This document shows, in pieces, positions 7,424 to 16,257 of a stretch of DNA of 64,000 nucleotides. Source of the stretch: Nitrosomonas sp. JL21 (GTDB lineage Bacteria > Pseudomonadota > Gammaproteobacteria > Burkholderiales > Nitrosomonadaceae). The stretch's first letter is position 1. Each line of letters opens with the position of its first letter. A program made the translations under genes and the position numbers. The stretch spans positions 1 through 64,000 of the forward strand of contig NZ_QRCB01000023.1 in NCBI RefSeq assembly GCF_009833095.1. Reading direction: 5' to 3'. The notes under the pieces were generated by a model, which saw nothing but the letters and a program-made list of their open reading frames with translations, ran no database searches and had not been told where the DNA came from.

Positions 7424-9511
7424 CTAATTTTCAACACCATACTCAATCAATAGTTCGATTATTGTTGTGTGTCCGTTCGCTCTAGCAATTGATAAAGCCG
7501 TTTGTCCTTCATTATAAAATACGTCAAATTTGATCTTTCGATCCAATAGCGATTTAACAACTTCAATATGGTTACGTAGACACGCCCAAATAAGTGCTGT
7601 TTGACCCTCGTTGTCAGCGATATGAATATTCGCTCCTTTATCAATCAATAACCTGATCGCTTCAGTGTGTCCGTTGTCGCTAGCCCAGATAAGCGCCGTA
7701 CGATCCTCATTGTCGGCAAAATCAATATTTGCTCCCTCATCAAGCAAGATTCTGACCGCTTCAGTATGACCATTGCCACTGGCCCAGATAAGCGCTGTAC
7801 GGTTCTCGATATCCGTAAATTCAATATTTGCTCCTTTCGCGATCAGGATTTTGACTGTTTCAGTATGACCGTTGCCACTGGCCCAGATAAGTGCTGTACA
7901 ACCTATATTGTTTGCGGCATCAATATTTGCTCCTTTATCGAGTAGCAGTTTCACTACTTCAATGTAACCGTTGCCGCTGGCCAAAATAAGTGCCGTACAA
8001 TCCTCGTCATCAGTAACATCTGTCTTTGCTTCTCTATTCAGAAGCAGTCTGACTACATCCATATGACCGTTGAGGCTGGACCAGGCAAGTGCCGTACTAC
8101 CCCCATTATCGGTGGCATCAATATTTGCTCCTTTATCGAGCAAGATTCTAACTGTTTCATAATGACCGTAGCGGCTGGCGCTAATAAGTGCTGTATTACC
8201 CTCATTATCGATAAAATCAATCATTGCTCCCCTATCGAGCAAAATCCCTACTGCTTCAGTATGACCGTTGGCACTGGCCCAGATAAGTGCCGTACAATTA
8301 TCCTTGTCGGCAAAATTAATCGCTGCTCCTTTGTCGAGTAAAATTCTCACTGTTGCAGCATGGCCATTGTCGCTAGCCCAGATAAGCGCTGTGCGACCCT
8401 TCTTATCGGTAGCATCTATCTCTGCTCCTTTTTCGAGCAACAGCTTAACAATTTCACAGTGACCATCTTCGCTGGCTAGTATTAGCGATGTTCGATCCCC
8501 TATAGCATCAACATCAATCTTTGCTGCCTTATCAAGCAACAACTTAACCATTTCTGTATGACCGCTGATTGAAGCAGACATAAGTGAGATTGGACTTGCT
8601 TCAGCGCTATTTTTAAGTAGTAATTTGAATATTTCCATGTTCCCACTAACAATAGCCCAAGTAAGTGCCGTAAGACTTTTTTTATCTGGGATTTCACTAT
8701 TTGCTCCTCTCTCAAGAAGTAATCTGACCGCTTCAATGTGCCCGTTAACGCTAGCACAGAAAAGTGCCGTGCGACCATCTTTGTCAGTAGTATTAATATC
8801 TGCTCCTTTGTTGAGCAGCAATCTGATTAATTTAGTATGTCCTTTGCCACTAGCCCAGATTAGTGCCGTTAGACCTTTGTTATCAATGGCATGTAAGTTT
8901 GCTCCTACATTTAGTAAGTACTTTGCAGTTTTAATATCTCCCTTCATGCACGCAATCATGATCGAATTCATACCGTTGTCGAGCACTGCGTCCTTGTTGA
9001 TTCCACCATAATTAATCAGTCCATATATAAATTTATTAAACCCATTAAAACTTGCGATGATGAGTAGCGTTTCTCCGCTAAATTCCTTTGATAAGTAAAA
9101 ATAAAGCAATGAAAAGATTTCCTTAGAGATTAAGGCTGGGATTTTTATAAACTTGTGCATTAATTCGAAGTGAAGAATGTAGTAGTGTACAGATGCTGCA
9201 TTAAAATCTTCGCCAATAATCTGATAAAAGACAACGGGATCGATTTTATTGAATAAAGAAACTATTTCTTCTTTTTCAGAGAACTGATCTTGTAATGCAT
9301 CAACGATATCTAAAATCCCAGCGGTTACCGCCCACTCAATAGGCTTAGCTATTCCAAAATCTGATGGATTCATAAAATTGAAAAGCGTATGCCACAGCGC
9401 TCGCGTTTCTTTCAGACTCTGGTCATCGTTAAGTAAGTTCCGTGTTAAACGTTGGATGAAAGCAATAAATTCCGCGGCATCTTCTGTTTGCGTGGCTTCA
9501 ACTCCCGCCAT
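7424..9511 (-). CDS. Large ankyrin-repeat protein
   Basis: A 695-residue protein. The first 150 residues are helical and unlike the rest. From about residue 152 to the end I count 17 tandem ankyrin repeats of about 33 residues. The consensus is TALIWASxNGH followed by EAVRILLDKGANID; repeats 13-15 are nearly identical. No signal peptide or membrane segment is seen. Ankyrin arrays bind protein partners. The start lies 6 bases after the stop of the upstream STAND-like ATPase gene, so the two are probably co-expressed; the array may serve as the ligand-sensing module that in many STAND proteins is fused to the ATPase. The high repeat identity suggests recent expansion by unequal recombination. 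Confidence 0.9.
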   Translation of the reverse strand: MAGVEATQTEDAAEFIAFIQRLTRNLLNDDQSLKETRALWHTLFNFMNPSDFGIAKPIEWAVTAGILDIVDALQDQFSEKEEIVSLFNKIDPVVFYQIIGEDFNAASVHYYILHFELMHKFIKIPALISKEIFSLLYFYLSKEFSGETLLIIASFNGFNKFIYGLINYGGINKDAVLDNGMNSIMIACMKGDIKTAKYLLNVGANLHAIDNKGLTALIWASGKGHTKLIRLLLNKGADINTTDKDGRTALFCASVNGHIEAVRLLLERGANSEIPDKKSLTALTWAIVSGNMEIFKLLLKNSAEASPISLMSASISGHTEMVKLLLDKAAKIDVDAIGDRTSLILASEDGHCEIVKLLLEKGAEIDATDKKGRTALIWASDNGHAATVRILLDKGAAINFADKDNCTALIWASANGHTEAVGILLDRGAMIDFIDNEGNTALISASRYGHYETVRILLDKGANIDATDNGGSTALAWSSLNGHMDVVRLLLNREAKTDVTDDEDCTALILASGNGYIEVVKLLLDKGANIDAANNIGCTALIWASGNGHTETVKILIAKGANIEFTDIENRTALIWASGNGHTEAVRILLDEGANIDFADNEDRTALIWASDNGHTEAIRLLIDKGANIHIADNEGQTALIWACLRNHIEVVKSLLDRKIKFDVFYNEGQTALSIARANGHTTIIELLIEYGVEN

Positions 9512-9517
9512 GAATAC

Positions 9518-11155
9518 CTAGCGAAATTCAACTTGATATTTGGGGGAGTCTTCGAGAAATCGGAGAAATTTCAGAAAGAAACTTTCACCAAGGATATCGG
9601 GCTCAAAAGGTTTTAAAATTTCTGTATTGTTATCTGCAACAACTTTCTGACAAATTTCTTTCACTCCGTCAAAATGCTCAGGAGAGGGGGTGTAATTGCC
9701 CGCCGCCTCGATAAGATTACTATAGTGCATCCCTCGCCGTGCCGTCGCTACCGCAATAAAGTGTGATGCCCATCGCCCTATATCATCTCCACGTTTCCAA
9801 GGTAGACGATTATCGCCTGAAAGATAGTAATTGATCAGTTCACGGCGATTCCATATCTTGAAATCATTGCCTGACTTAATTATTGCATCACCTACGAGCG
9901 CTGCGAAAAGTGGGTGATATGCGCCTTGTGTTTCTTGAAGATATTTGTGAGCTATATCAACTTGATCACTTTTTTTATCAAACCCAGAACGATGTGCAAT
10001 GACAGATTTGATGATTTCTTCTTGATCCTGTGTGTGTATAAGATCAAGCGGCTTTAAATCAAAAAAATATTTCTCATTACGGTTAAGGCTCGATCCATCG
10101 CCGGAAAATCCCCAGCGTTTGTCGCTGTGCAATGGTTCTGAAAATACATGATCGATAAGGAGTAGTCTTATTTTTGGTACATCAGATTCTAGGCGGTGAT
10201 GCATTAATTTCTGAATCACTGCTTCAAAACCGTACATATAATCGATGATGAGCAATGTCGGTTTATCAGGTATCCAGTTCGACCATTTCTCAGGTTCGGT
10301 TCGATCCTCTTTATGCAGAAAGCGGCGATTCCAATCTTTCAGTGCAGCCGACTCATATGCCCATTGGGAAGCCAGTCGCGTTTTTCCAGCACCGGAAGGG
10401 CCTACAATGGCCCAAATTTTGAATTGACCGTCATCTTTGATAAATTTGTCGAGTGATTTACGCTCATCGTCTCGGCCTTCAAGAGGAAGCGCATCAAAGT
10501 TATAGGGATCAAGCCATTTTTCTCTATCATTAACACGATCAATCCCATGTCCACTTTCTGTGGTTGTTTGTTCAGATGGTTGCTCTTGATGATCCTGTGC
10601 AATGAGTTGCGCTGATTCTGATTCCAGTTGCCTTACCAGTTTAGGAGCTTCACGAAGAAAATCTTCTATGGTGCCCTTATATTCAGAATGTAATAAAAGC
10701 TGTATTTTTTTACTTTCACAATCTTTAAGGAATTCAGCCAGTAAATGGATAAGCTCTACATCTAAAAATTCGGCAGCAGTCTGAATTCCAATTTTTATTC
10801 GTCCAGATTTTATGTTTCTATTTCTTCCTAAACGAAAAACTTCAGCTAGCCCAGCGGCTCTTTTATTTAATTCATTTCGAAAATCTTGTCTGCGTTCTTT
10901 TTCCCTCGCTTCACTCACCGGTTTACGATGCTTCCCTTGACTTACCCAATCAATTAAAAAGCCATGGAGATGTATGAAATCAAGCCGTGAGTAGGATGGA
11001 TCGATGGGGTGCTTAAGATCGGGAATATTTTTCCCATCCTTTTCTACCCAATCACGGATACCGCATTTTAAGATTTCTTCAAAAAGATCTCGGTATTTCT
11101 GAGCTTCGATAGATTCTGCTTTGTATTTATTAATTTCCTTTTTTTTGTTTTCCAC
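9518..11155 (-). CDS. STAND-like P-loop ATPase with unassigned N-terminal domain
   Basis: A 545-residue protein. Residues 1-200 are helical and charged, with no motif I recognise. A single P-loop ATPase domain follows: Walker A at 252-259 (GPSGAGKT), Walker B at about 300-306 (TLLIIDY), then a helical region ending in an EPDILGESFF segment (about 522-531). That late acidic LGE motif is seen in STAND-type NTPases joined to repeat sensors. Here no repeat is fused, but the next gene encodes 17 ankyrin repeats. The start is GTG with AGGAAAGTAGGT just upstream. A regulatory or defence ATPase is the best inference; the specific function is unknown. Confidence 0.8.
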   Translation of the reverse strand: MENKKKEINKYKAESIEAQKYRDLFEEILKCGIRDWVEKDGKNIPDLKHPIDPSYSRLDFIHLHGFLIDWVSQGKHRKPVSEAREKERRQDFRNELNKRAAGLAEVFRLGRNRNIKSGRIKIGIQTAAEFLDVELIHLLAEFLKDCESKKIQLLLHSEYKGTIEDFLREAPKLVRQLESESAQLIAQDHQEQPSEQTTTESGHGIDRVNDREKWLDPYNFDALPLEGRDDERKSLDKFIKDDGQFKIWAIVGPSGAGKTRLASQWAYESAALKDWNRRFLHKEDRTEPEKWSNWIPDKPTLLIIDYMYGFEAVIQKLMHHRLESDVPKIRLLLIDHVFSEPLHSDKRWGFSGDGSSLNRNEKYFFDLKPLDLIHTQDQEEIIKSVIAHRSGFDKKSDQVDIAHKYLQETQGAYHPLFAALVGDAIIKSGNDFKIWNRRELINYYLSGDNRLPWKRGDDIGRWASHFIAVATARRGMHYSNLIEAAGNYTPSPEHFDGVKEICQKVVADNNTEILKPFEPDILGESFFLKFLRFLEDSPKYQVEFR

Positions 11156-11248
11156 ACCTACTTTCCTAAATGATTTCGGATAGTAGTTTAAACAAAAAAA
11201 CGGATGAACATACTTTTCATCTAATTTCTCCAGATTGGAAAAATAAAA

Positions 11249-11569
11249 TTATTTGGGTTCACCTATATCAGGATTACCAGTGCCAGATGAATATTTCCCA
11301 GATTTATCAGCTTCAGCCAGCCTTTCACACAAGTTCATAAATTCATCAAAGCTTTCTTGTGAAGGAGATATTTCCATGAGTTTGAGCTTTAGCGCATCCT
11401 GCATGTGATTAGCGACTGGAATGTTACGGTCTTCAGCATGAAGGGCTACTGCGATTAATAATTTGGTACATATGTAATCCCAGTTTTGCGCATTAAATGT
11501 GATGGTGACTTTGTCATCCTTGACTTTGATCTTTAATGAGTCTGAGCCATGTGATCTTTTCCGTGTCAC
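11249..11569 (-). CDS. Small protein heading the ATPase-ankyrin operon
   Basis: Unrecognised 106-residue protein, no signal peptide. It begins with a basic strand-forming stretch (KIKVKDDKVTITFNAQ), continues with helical segments, and ends with a Gly/Ser-rich tail. The start is GTG; an in-frame stop lies two codons upstream, so this is the only start. It reads toward the ATPase gene 93 bases away on the same strand and is the first gene after the divergent promoter region, hence probably part of the same transcription unit. It could be a regulator or an accessory subunit. Confidence 0.6.
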   Translation of the reverse strand: MTRKRSHGSDSLKIKVKDDKVTITFNAQNWDYICTKLLIAVALHAEDRNIPVANHMQDALKLKLMEISPSQESFDEFMNLCERLAEADKSGKYSSGTGNPDIGEPK

Positions 11570-11824
11570 TGCTCATTTTCCCTTCCTATAGCGTTTCAGC
11601 CTGCCTTCAGGTTCTGCATTTCCATAGCATGAGACATTTCCTACACGCAAGAGATTTTATCAACATACTGATTATATATATTAATTTATCGAATCTGCAC
11701 CGCGGCTAACCGGAATATTGCGTGTGCGCCGTACAAAAACGCGTACGTATCTACGAACATCTCGTACGCAAAATTCCCCCTAAAATTGAATTGTTTTTTG
11801 AAAATTTAATTCGGAAGCACGGCC
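11570..11824. promoter_or_regulatory. Divergent promoter region with inverted CGTACG motifs
   Basis: Separates the minus-strand ATPase-ankyrin operon from the plus-strand conjugation-type block. GCGTACG (11741-11747) and CGTACGC (11763-11769) form an inverted repeat with 15 bases between, and further GTAC/TACG motifs lie around it (GCCGTAC, CTACGAAC). This looks like a multi-site operator. No gene is visible in the stretch. Confidence 0.45.
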
Positions 11825-11878
11825 ATGAGTACCGGAAAGCCCACCAGTTTTTCAAGATTCTACATACGGGAGAAAAAC

Positions 11879-12193
11879 ATGAAAACCCCAGAAAATTTTA
11901 ATCCTACGCCATCATCTATTGAAACGGCTATTCAGGAAATTAAAGAAAGCCTCGCGGATCTTTATCCGCCGGGCGATGCACAATACATCCAGCTTTATCA
12001 ATCGCTTGCGTCTGAGCATCAGCAAGCTTTGCAAGCGAAACAGCAGGAAATAGACGATTTAACACGGCGTGTCATGACCAATGTTCACTTGATTCTATCT
12101 CTTGACTATCCGGACGATCATTCTTCCGTCATCTCAGCCTCAGCCCCGCCAACCATTCGCGCTTTGATCCAGCGCCACGATGGGGAGGAATAG
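11879..12193 (+). CDS. Small soluble protein opening the VirD4-VWA block
   Basis: Unrecognised protein of 104 residues from the ATG at 11879, which has GGGAG 6 bases upstream. An in-frame ATG at 11825 would add 18 basic residues. The sequence has two likely helices (IETAIQEIKESLADL and a Gln-rich SEHQQALQAKQQEIDDL) that suggest a short coiled coil. It overlaps the start region of the next membrane protein gene, whose ribosome site lies inside its last codons. First gene of a co-directional series leading to the coupling protein. Confidence 0.6.
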   Translation: MKTPENFNPTPSSIETAIQEIKESLADLYPPGDAQYIQLYQSLASEHQQALQAKQQEIDDLTRRVMTNVHLILSLDYPDDHSSVISASAPPTIRALIQRHDGEE

Positions 12194-12197
12194 CACT

Positions 12198-13178
12198 ATG
12201 AATGGATCAAAACCTTGCGTCGCGATAACCGAACATCAATTTGCTATCGTGGTGATCACCATAAACAAGCTCAAACGGGAGGCCATTCAATGTTTGTGGA
12301 AACTGGTTCCCTTGATCTTCTCGATAGTTATTTTCCTGAGTGCCACCGGGGTGGAAGTGGCAATTGCCTACGGGGTATTCAGTGGATTGCTGGCTGGCAT
12401 CGAAGATCCAATCGTGCAGCATTCGGCTGGACTGCTCTCGATGACAGCGGTCATCGCCATGCTGACCTATCACTGGATCAGCGAGAACAACCCCGATGCG
12501 TGGTCGGTGCGATTGATCAAAAATTTAAGCACAGTGTTCGCGCCGCTGTATGTTTTCGCTGGCGGTCTGTTCCTCGGCATAATACTTTTCCCCGGCGTGA
12601 TAGCCGTCACCACCAGCGGAACCCTCGATACGATCTTTGGTTTGCCGGTAGAGCAAGTCAACGCCGACAATGTAGGACAAGCCCTCATCACCTGGCTGCA
12701 AGACAATCTGATACTTGCTGCTCCTTTGTTTCTCGCTGGAGTGATGGGAATTTCCGTGATGAGCCTTTTCGTGGGCGGTCAATGCATCAATGTGATCAGC
12801 ACGAATGCATACGCCATTTTCCGCGCCCTGTCGAAATATCTTGTCTCTCGAAGGGCTGGTTTGCAGATGCAACTCGACATCAAAGCATCTCGCAAAATGA
12901 CCTCTGAGCTTGCCCAGCTCGAAAAGCGTAACGATAGTTTTTACAGAAATCATGCGGCCATTGTGGCAGCCGGTCTGGTCGATCAGTACGTGCGGCGTGC
13001 CGAGGCGGCCATCGAAGCCAATCCCGCCTTGTTTACCCGCATAGACGAGCCGGATTCAGCGGTAAGCCGCTTGTTCGGCAAACAGCCTGACTTATCCGTT
13101 ATCCAGGCCCGCATCGATGTTCTCAGAACCCAAAATGTCAAGCATATCCGCAGCGTCATCGACCGCATTCTTAAATAG
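12198..13178 (+). CDS. Multi-pass inner membrane protein of the VirD4-VWA block
   Basis: A protein of 326 residues from the ATG at 12198, which has GGGGAGGAA about 9 bases upstream; an in-frame ATG at 12180 has none. Four hydrophobic segments are visible: around LWKLVPLIFSIVIFLSATG, then SAGLLSMTAVIAMLTY, YVFAGGLFLGIILFPGVIA, and ILAAPLFLAGVMGISVMSLF. The last 110 residues are soluble, helical and charged. No family is recognised. The position before a secreted VWA protein and a VirD4 ATPase suggests part of a transfer or surface complex. Confidence 0.7.
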   Translation: MNGSKPCVAITEHQFAIVVITINKLKREAIQCLWKLVPLIFSIVIFLSATGVEVAIAYGVFSGLLAGIEDPIVQHSAGLLSMTAVIAMLTYHWISENNPDAWSVRLIKNLSTVFAPLYVFAGGLFLGIILFPGVIAVTTSGTLDTIFGLPVEQVNADNVGQALITWLQDNLILAAPLFLAGVMGISVMSLFVGGQCINVISTNAYAIFRALSKYLVSRRAGLQMQLDIKASRKMTSELAQLEKRNDSFYRNHAAIVAAGLVDQYVRRAEAAIEANPALFTRIDEPDSAVSRLFGKQPDLSVIQARIDVLRTQNVKHIRSVIDRILK

Positions 13179-13192
13179 AGGAGATATAACAA

Positions 13193-13846
13193 ATGAAACT
13201 GACGACTTTACTCTTATTCACTGCCTTGAGCGGTGTCGCATATGCCCAGAAACCGACACATATAACTTTCGTACTGGATCAATCGTCATCCAACCCCAAT
13301 GAAGTAGAAGCTTTTCGCAATACTGCCGGAAGACATGCCAAGAACACAGTGACTGAGCTCAACATGGGCGACAGCGTTGCTGTGATGACGTTTGGCGACG
13401 GCGGTCTGAGTAATTTCCAATTAACCAAGCGCGTAAAACTATCGATGCGCATGCGGCCCTCGCAAGTGGGGCTGGCGCTGGAGAAGGCCATTACCGCAAA
13501 GGCCGAAGAAGCTGCCAAGAATCCACAGAATGAAACGCGCTTGATGTCTTTTTTCGAGGACTCTTACCGGGAATTCCAGTGTGGGTCCGGCAATGCGAAG
13601 GTGATCGTTTTTACCGACGGTGTCGAACATTCGGCTGAAATATCGGCCAAGCAGTTTGTTGTCGATAAAAAACAATTACCTAACCCAACGCCCGATATTT
13701 TGAAGGGATGCCATGTCGAGTTTATCGGGGTCGGGATAGGAGCCAAAGGATCGTTGCAACGGCTTGAGAAAAAACACATCACCGATGCATGGTCGGCATG
13801 GATGAAAAAAGCCGGAGCCACGTTCGAAGCGCGTTCCAATCTTTAA
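13193..13846 (+). CDS. Secreted von Willebrand factor A domain protein
   Basis: A 217-residue protein with a clean Sec signal peptide (MKLTTLLLFTALSG, cleavage after VAYA). The mature part is a single VWA-like fold. HITFVLDQSSS is the MIDAS DxSxS motif, GDSVAVMTFGDGG is the second strand, and KVIVFTDGVEH supplies the late Asp. VWA domains bind metal and protein ligands. The start has GAGGAG 8 bases upstream. It sits between the membrane protein and the VirD4-type ATPase. A periplasmic adhesion or assembly role is likely; no specific homologue is known to me. Confidence 0.8.
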   Translation: MKLTTLLLFTALSGVAYAQKPTHITFVLDQSSSNPNEVEAFRNTAGRHAKNTVTELNMGDSVAVMTFGDGGLSNFQLTKRVKLSMRMRPSQVGLALEKAITAKAEEAAKNPQNETRLMSFFEDSYREFQCGSGNAKVIVFTDGVEHSAEISAKQFVVDKKQLPNPTPDILKGCHVEFIGVGIGAKGSLQRLEKKHITDAWSAWMKKAGATFEARSNL

Positions 13847-13874
13847 GATTGGATAACTTCCAGCCCTCATTATC

Positions 13875-15629
13875 ATGAGCCACTACTCCAACAATCAACA
13901 TCCTACCAGCCTACTTACACTTTTGTGCGTTACCGTATTGTTGGTGGGCTGGTCAAATAGTCTACCCCTGCCGATGATGGCGGGTCGCGTAGTAGACTGG
14001 TTTTCTGCGCTCATCCACTTCATGGCAGGGCTATTTTGCCTACACACCGCAATCCGGCTGCTCGAAAATCTCTCGCACTATATCGACCTTTTCGGCAGCC
14101 GCAAGGTATCGGGACAGAAGGGAACTTCCGCATGGGCTAAAGTCAAGGAATACAAAGACGCATTGACCAAAGATAGGCGCGGCCCATTCTGGGGGTGCGC
14201 TTTGGATGGCCCCCGGCCTGCCTTGTTTTTTGATTTCGCCAGTAACGCGATGACAGTCGCACCAGCAGGTTCCGGCAAAGGCATTTATAACGTTGTTCCC
14301 AACATCATGAGCACCAGGAAAAGCAAGGTAGTGGCTGATTTCAAAGGAGAATTATCTTGCTTGTGTAAATCTGCGTTGGAAGCACGTGGCGAAATTGTTC
14401 GAGTACTCAATCCTGGGAATTTATGGTCAGAAATTATTGGAAAAAGTGACTCGTATAATCCGCTCGATATTATTGCCGACGATCTGACGCGTCCTGGAGG
14501 TTTGCGGGACATTAATGACGATCTACGTGAACTGGGAATGCAAATTCAACCAGAGCCGGGAGAGAAAGAGACGGATAATTCCTACTTCCGTGAAGGCGGC
14601 CGTTTCTTGATTGGCTTGGGAAGTTTGTCCGAGTGTATGGTGGATTTGCACGATGCCACGCTTTCATCGGTTGCATTGCTGCTAGAGAACCCTCAACGCT
14701 TGGAAGATACTGCAAGATGGCTAGCGGGCGTAGATATGGAAGGCAAACCACATCCGGATGGACCTTTCCCCATCGAGCATACCGAATGGGCAAAGGTACA
14801 TGACCCACGGGATGTCGCAGAATTCGCGAAGTTGGTCAGAGCCAAAGCACACAACCTCATTACATTGATTTCAGACAGTGATAAAAAAACTTATCTAAGT
14901 TTCGTAACGGGTGCTCAACAAAGTTTGAGTGTGTTCGCTTTCGGGCGATTAGCGCTTGCCATGGGCCGCTCGACCTTTAGCATGAACGATCTCAAGGAAG
15001 GCGACAAACCGACTACGCTTTTCATCGTGGCTGACGCCAGCCGTATGGAGGCATACAAGGCGTATGTCGGCTTGATGCAATGGTGTTGTCTGACTGCAAT
15101 GAAACGTCATCCGAATAAAGAACGTCCCCTATATTGTATTCTGGATGAGGCAAGCAACTATAAAATCAATGGCTTAGAGAGCCTGCTGACATGGGGTAGA
15201 TCGTATGGGCTTCGCCTTCATCTTATCTTTCAAGATCTTGCGGCCTTTGAACGAGTATACGGCAAGACAGCTCTCGATACGCTGATGAGTGAAACCGAGA
15301 TCAAACAATTTCTTCCCGGTCAGCGTTCGCCCAAAACACTGGAAATGATCTCCAAGCAAATGCTCGGCGAGCAATCGGTCATGGCGATGAGTGGCAACCG
15401 ATCCATCGAGCATCTCGGGTTAAACGAAACCATCAGCGAAGTGGGCCGTCTGCTTGCAACCCCTGATGAAATACGGCGCATGAAGGAAGGTATTTTATTC
15501 GTGCGTCAACACCGCCCGATTTTGTTTGAACCTGTATCGTACGCCGAGATCGAGCCTTGGCGCTCGCAAGTAGGCATCAATCCATTTCACGGCAAACCAT
15601 TTCGTAAAAAAATCAAACTGCGTCTCTAG
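13875..15629 (+). CDS. VirD4/TraG-type coupling ATPase
   Basis: A 584-residue type IV coupling protein. Two amino-terminal hydrophobic segments (about 13-35 and 40-62) anchor it in the inner membrane. Walker A is at 129-137 (APAGSGKGI), and the late CILDEAS is Walker B, followed by SYGLRLHLIFQDLAAF, a diagnostic VirD4 segment. Coupling proteins feed relaxase-DNA complexes into a type IV secretion channel. No relaxase is encoded nearby, and the trb channel genes lie 38 kb away on the other strand. Both may belong to the same plasmid transfer system, or this may be a separate mobile element's own coupling protein. Confidence 0.9.
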   Translation: MSHYSNNQHPTSLLTLLCVTVLLVGWSNSLPLPMMAGRVVDWFSALIHFMAGLFCLHTAIRLLENLSHYIDLFGSRKVSGQKGTSAWAKVKEYKDALTKDRRGPFWGCALDGPRPALFFDFASNAMTVAPAGSGKGIYNVVPNIMSTRKSKVVADFKGELSCLCKSALEARGEIVRVLNPGNLWSEIIGKSDSYNPLDIIADDLTRPGGLRDINDDLRELGMQIQPEPGEKETDNSYFREGGRFLIGLGSLSECMVDLHDATLSSVALLLENPQRLEDTARWLAGVDMEGKPHPDGPFPIEHTEWAKVHDPRDVAEFAKLVRAKAHNLITLISDSDKKTYLSFVTGAQQSLSVFAFGRLALAMGRSTFSMNDLKEGDKPTTLFIVADASRMEAYKAYVGLMQWCCLTAMKRHPNKERPLYCILDEASNYKINGLESLLTWGRSYGLRLHLIFQDLAAFERVYGKTALDTLMSETEIKQFLPGQRSPKTLEMISKQMLGEQSVMAMSGNRSIEHLGLNETISEVGRLLATPDEIRRMKEGILFVRQHRPILFEPVSYAEIEPWRSQVGINPFHGKPFRKKIKLRL

Positions 15630-15638
15630 GAGTAAATA

Positions 15639-15920
15639 ATGAAAATGTATTCACCTCAAAAATTTCGCTCTTTCTCATGGCTATCAGTGCTGCTCCGAAG
15701 CTTGGCTTATCTGTTGCGTCACTGGTTTTTGCTATTGATTGCCGCACTGATGATCTCGCCAATCGGCCCACATTTGCTCGTGTGGTACTCATATAAAGAT
15801 TACGGGGCATACAGAGATTACAACGATTGCCTCTATCTAGGGGGCGGCGGGTTGCTTGAACGCGATTTTGGCGATGACTGTCCGGTAATCGTGATCATCG
15901 ATAAACGAGACAAGCAGTAA
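15639..15920 (+). CDS. Small single-pass membrane protein
   Basis: Unrecognised 93-residue protein with GGAG 9 bases before the ATG. A basic start is followed by one or two hydrophobic stretches (residues 15-45, YLLRHWFLLLIAALM), then a tyrosine-rich segment with one Cys (YKDYGAYRDYNDC) and an acidic tail. It starts 9 bases after the coupling protein gene, so the two are surely co-transcribed; it may be a small partner of the VirD4 protein in the membrane. Confidence 0.65.
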   Translation: MKMYSPQKFRSFSWLSVLLRSLAYLLRHWFLLLIAALMISPIGPHLLVWYSYKDYGAYRDYNDCLYLGGGGLLERDFGDDCPVIVIIDKRDKQ

Positions 15921-15948
15921 ATTTTAATCACAACGACAGGAGAAAAAA

Positions 15949-16257
15949 ATGAGCAACAGAACCTCAAATGATGCACCGAATGAAGGCACTCAATCGCATA
16001 CGGGACGCAAACCCGATCAAATTGCTTACACGGTGCGCGAAACAAGCGATGGCAAGGAATACTGGAATCGGATCGGCGCGATGTGGAAACACAAGGACGG
16101 GCGCGGTTCTGAGTTGGTACTGGACAGCATTCCGATAGACGGTCGAATTACGCTTCGCGAGCAACGCGAACAGCGCATGCAGGACTATGAGGAAGAACGT
16201 GCCAATCGGCAGCCGGTGAACAACACCCGAACCCGCGATTATGGCCGGGAACGTTGA
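15949..16257 (+). CDS. Hydrophilic Arg/Glu-rich protein, first of a related pair
   Basis: Unrecognised 102-residue hydrophilic protein, no signal peptide. The start has GGAG 9 bases upstream. The middle (KEYWNRIGAMWKHKDGRGSE) followed by IPIDGRITLREQREQRMQ and a charged tail recurs in weaker form in the next gene, which also has GRGSE and LREQREAR. The two thus appear to be diverged tandem paralogues. The charge pattern suggests DNA binding or a flexible partner of the coupling protein. Its end overlaps the next start by 17 bases. Confidence 0.6.
   Translation: MSNRTSNDAPNEGTQSHTGRKPDQIAYTVRETSDGKEYWNRIGAMWKHKDGRGSELVLDSIPIDGRITLREQREQRMQDYEEERANRQPVNNTRTRDYGRER

Noticed and set aside
7600-8900. 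Regularly spaced DNA repeats that might suggest a CRISPR array
   Set aside because: The period is 99 bases, the copies are imperfect, and the repeats encode ankyrin units in one frame; there are no spacers or cas genes.
7667-9011. Plus-strand reading frames with repeated Cys/Pro-rich motifs opposite the ankyrin gene
   Set aside because: They mirror the 99-base repeat of the ankyrin gene and have no ribosome sites or known domains.
12215-12907. 230-codon plus-strand frame rich in Arg, His and Trp
   Set aside because: Lies within the membrane protein gene in another frame; its composition is typical of out-of-frame translation.
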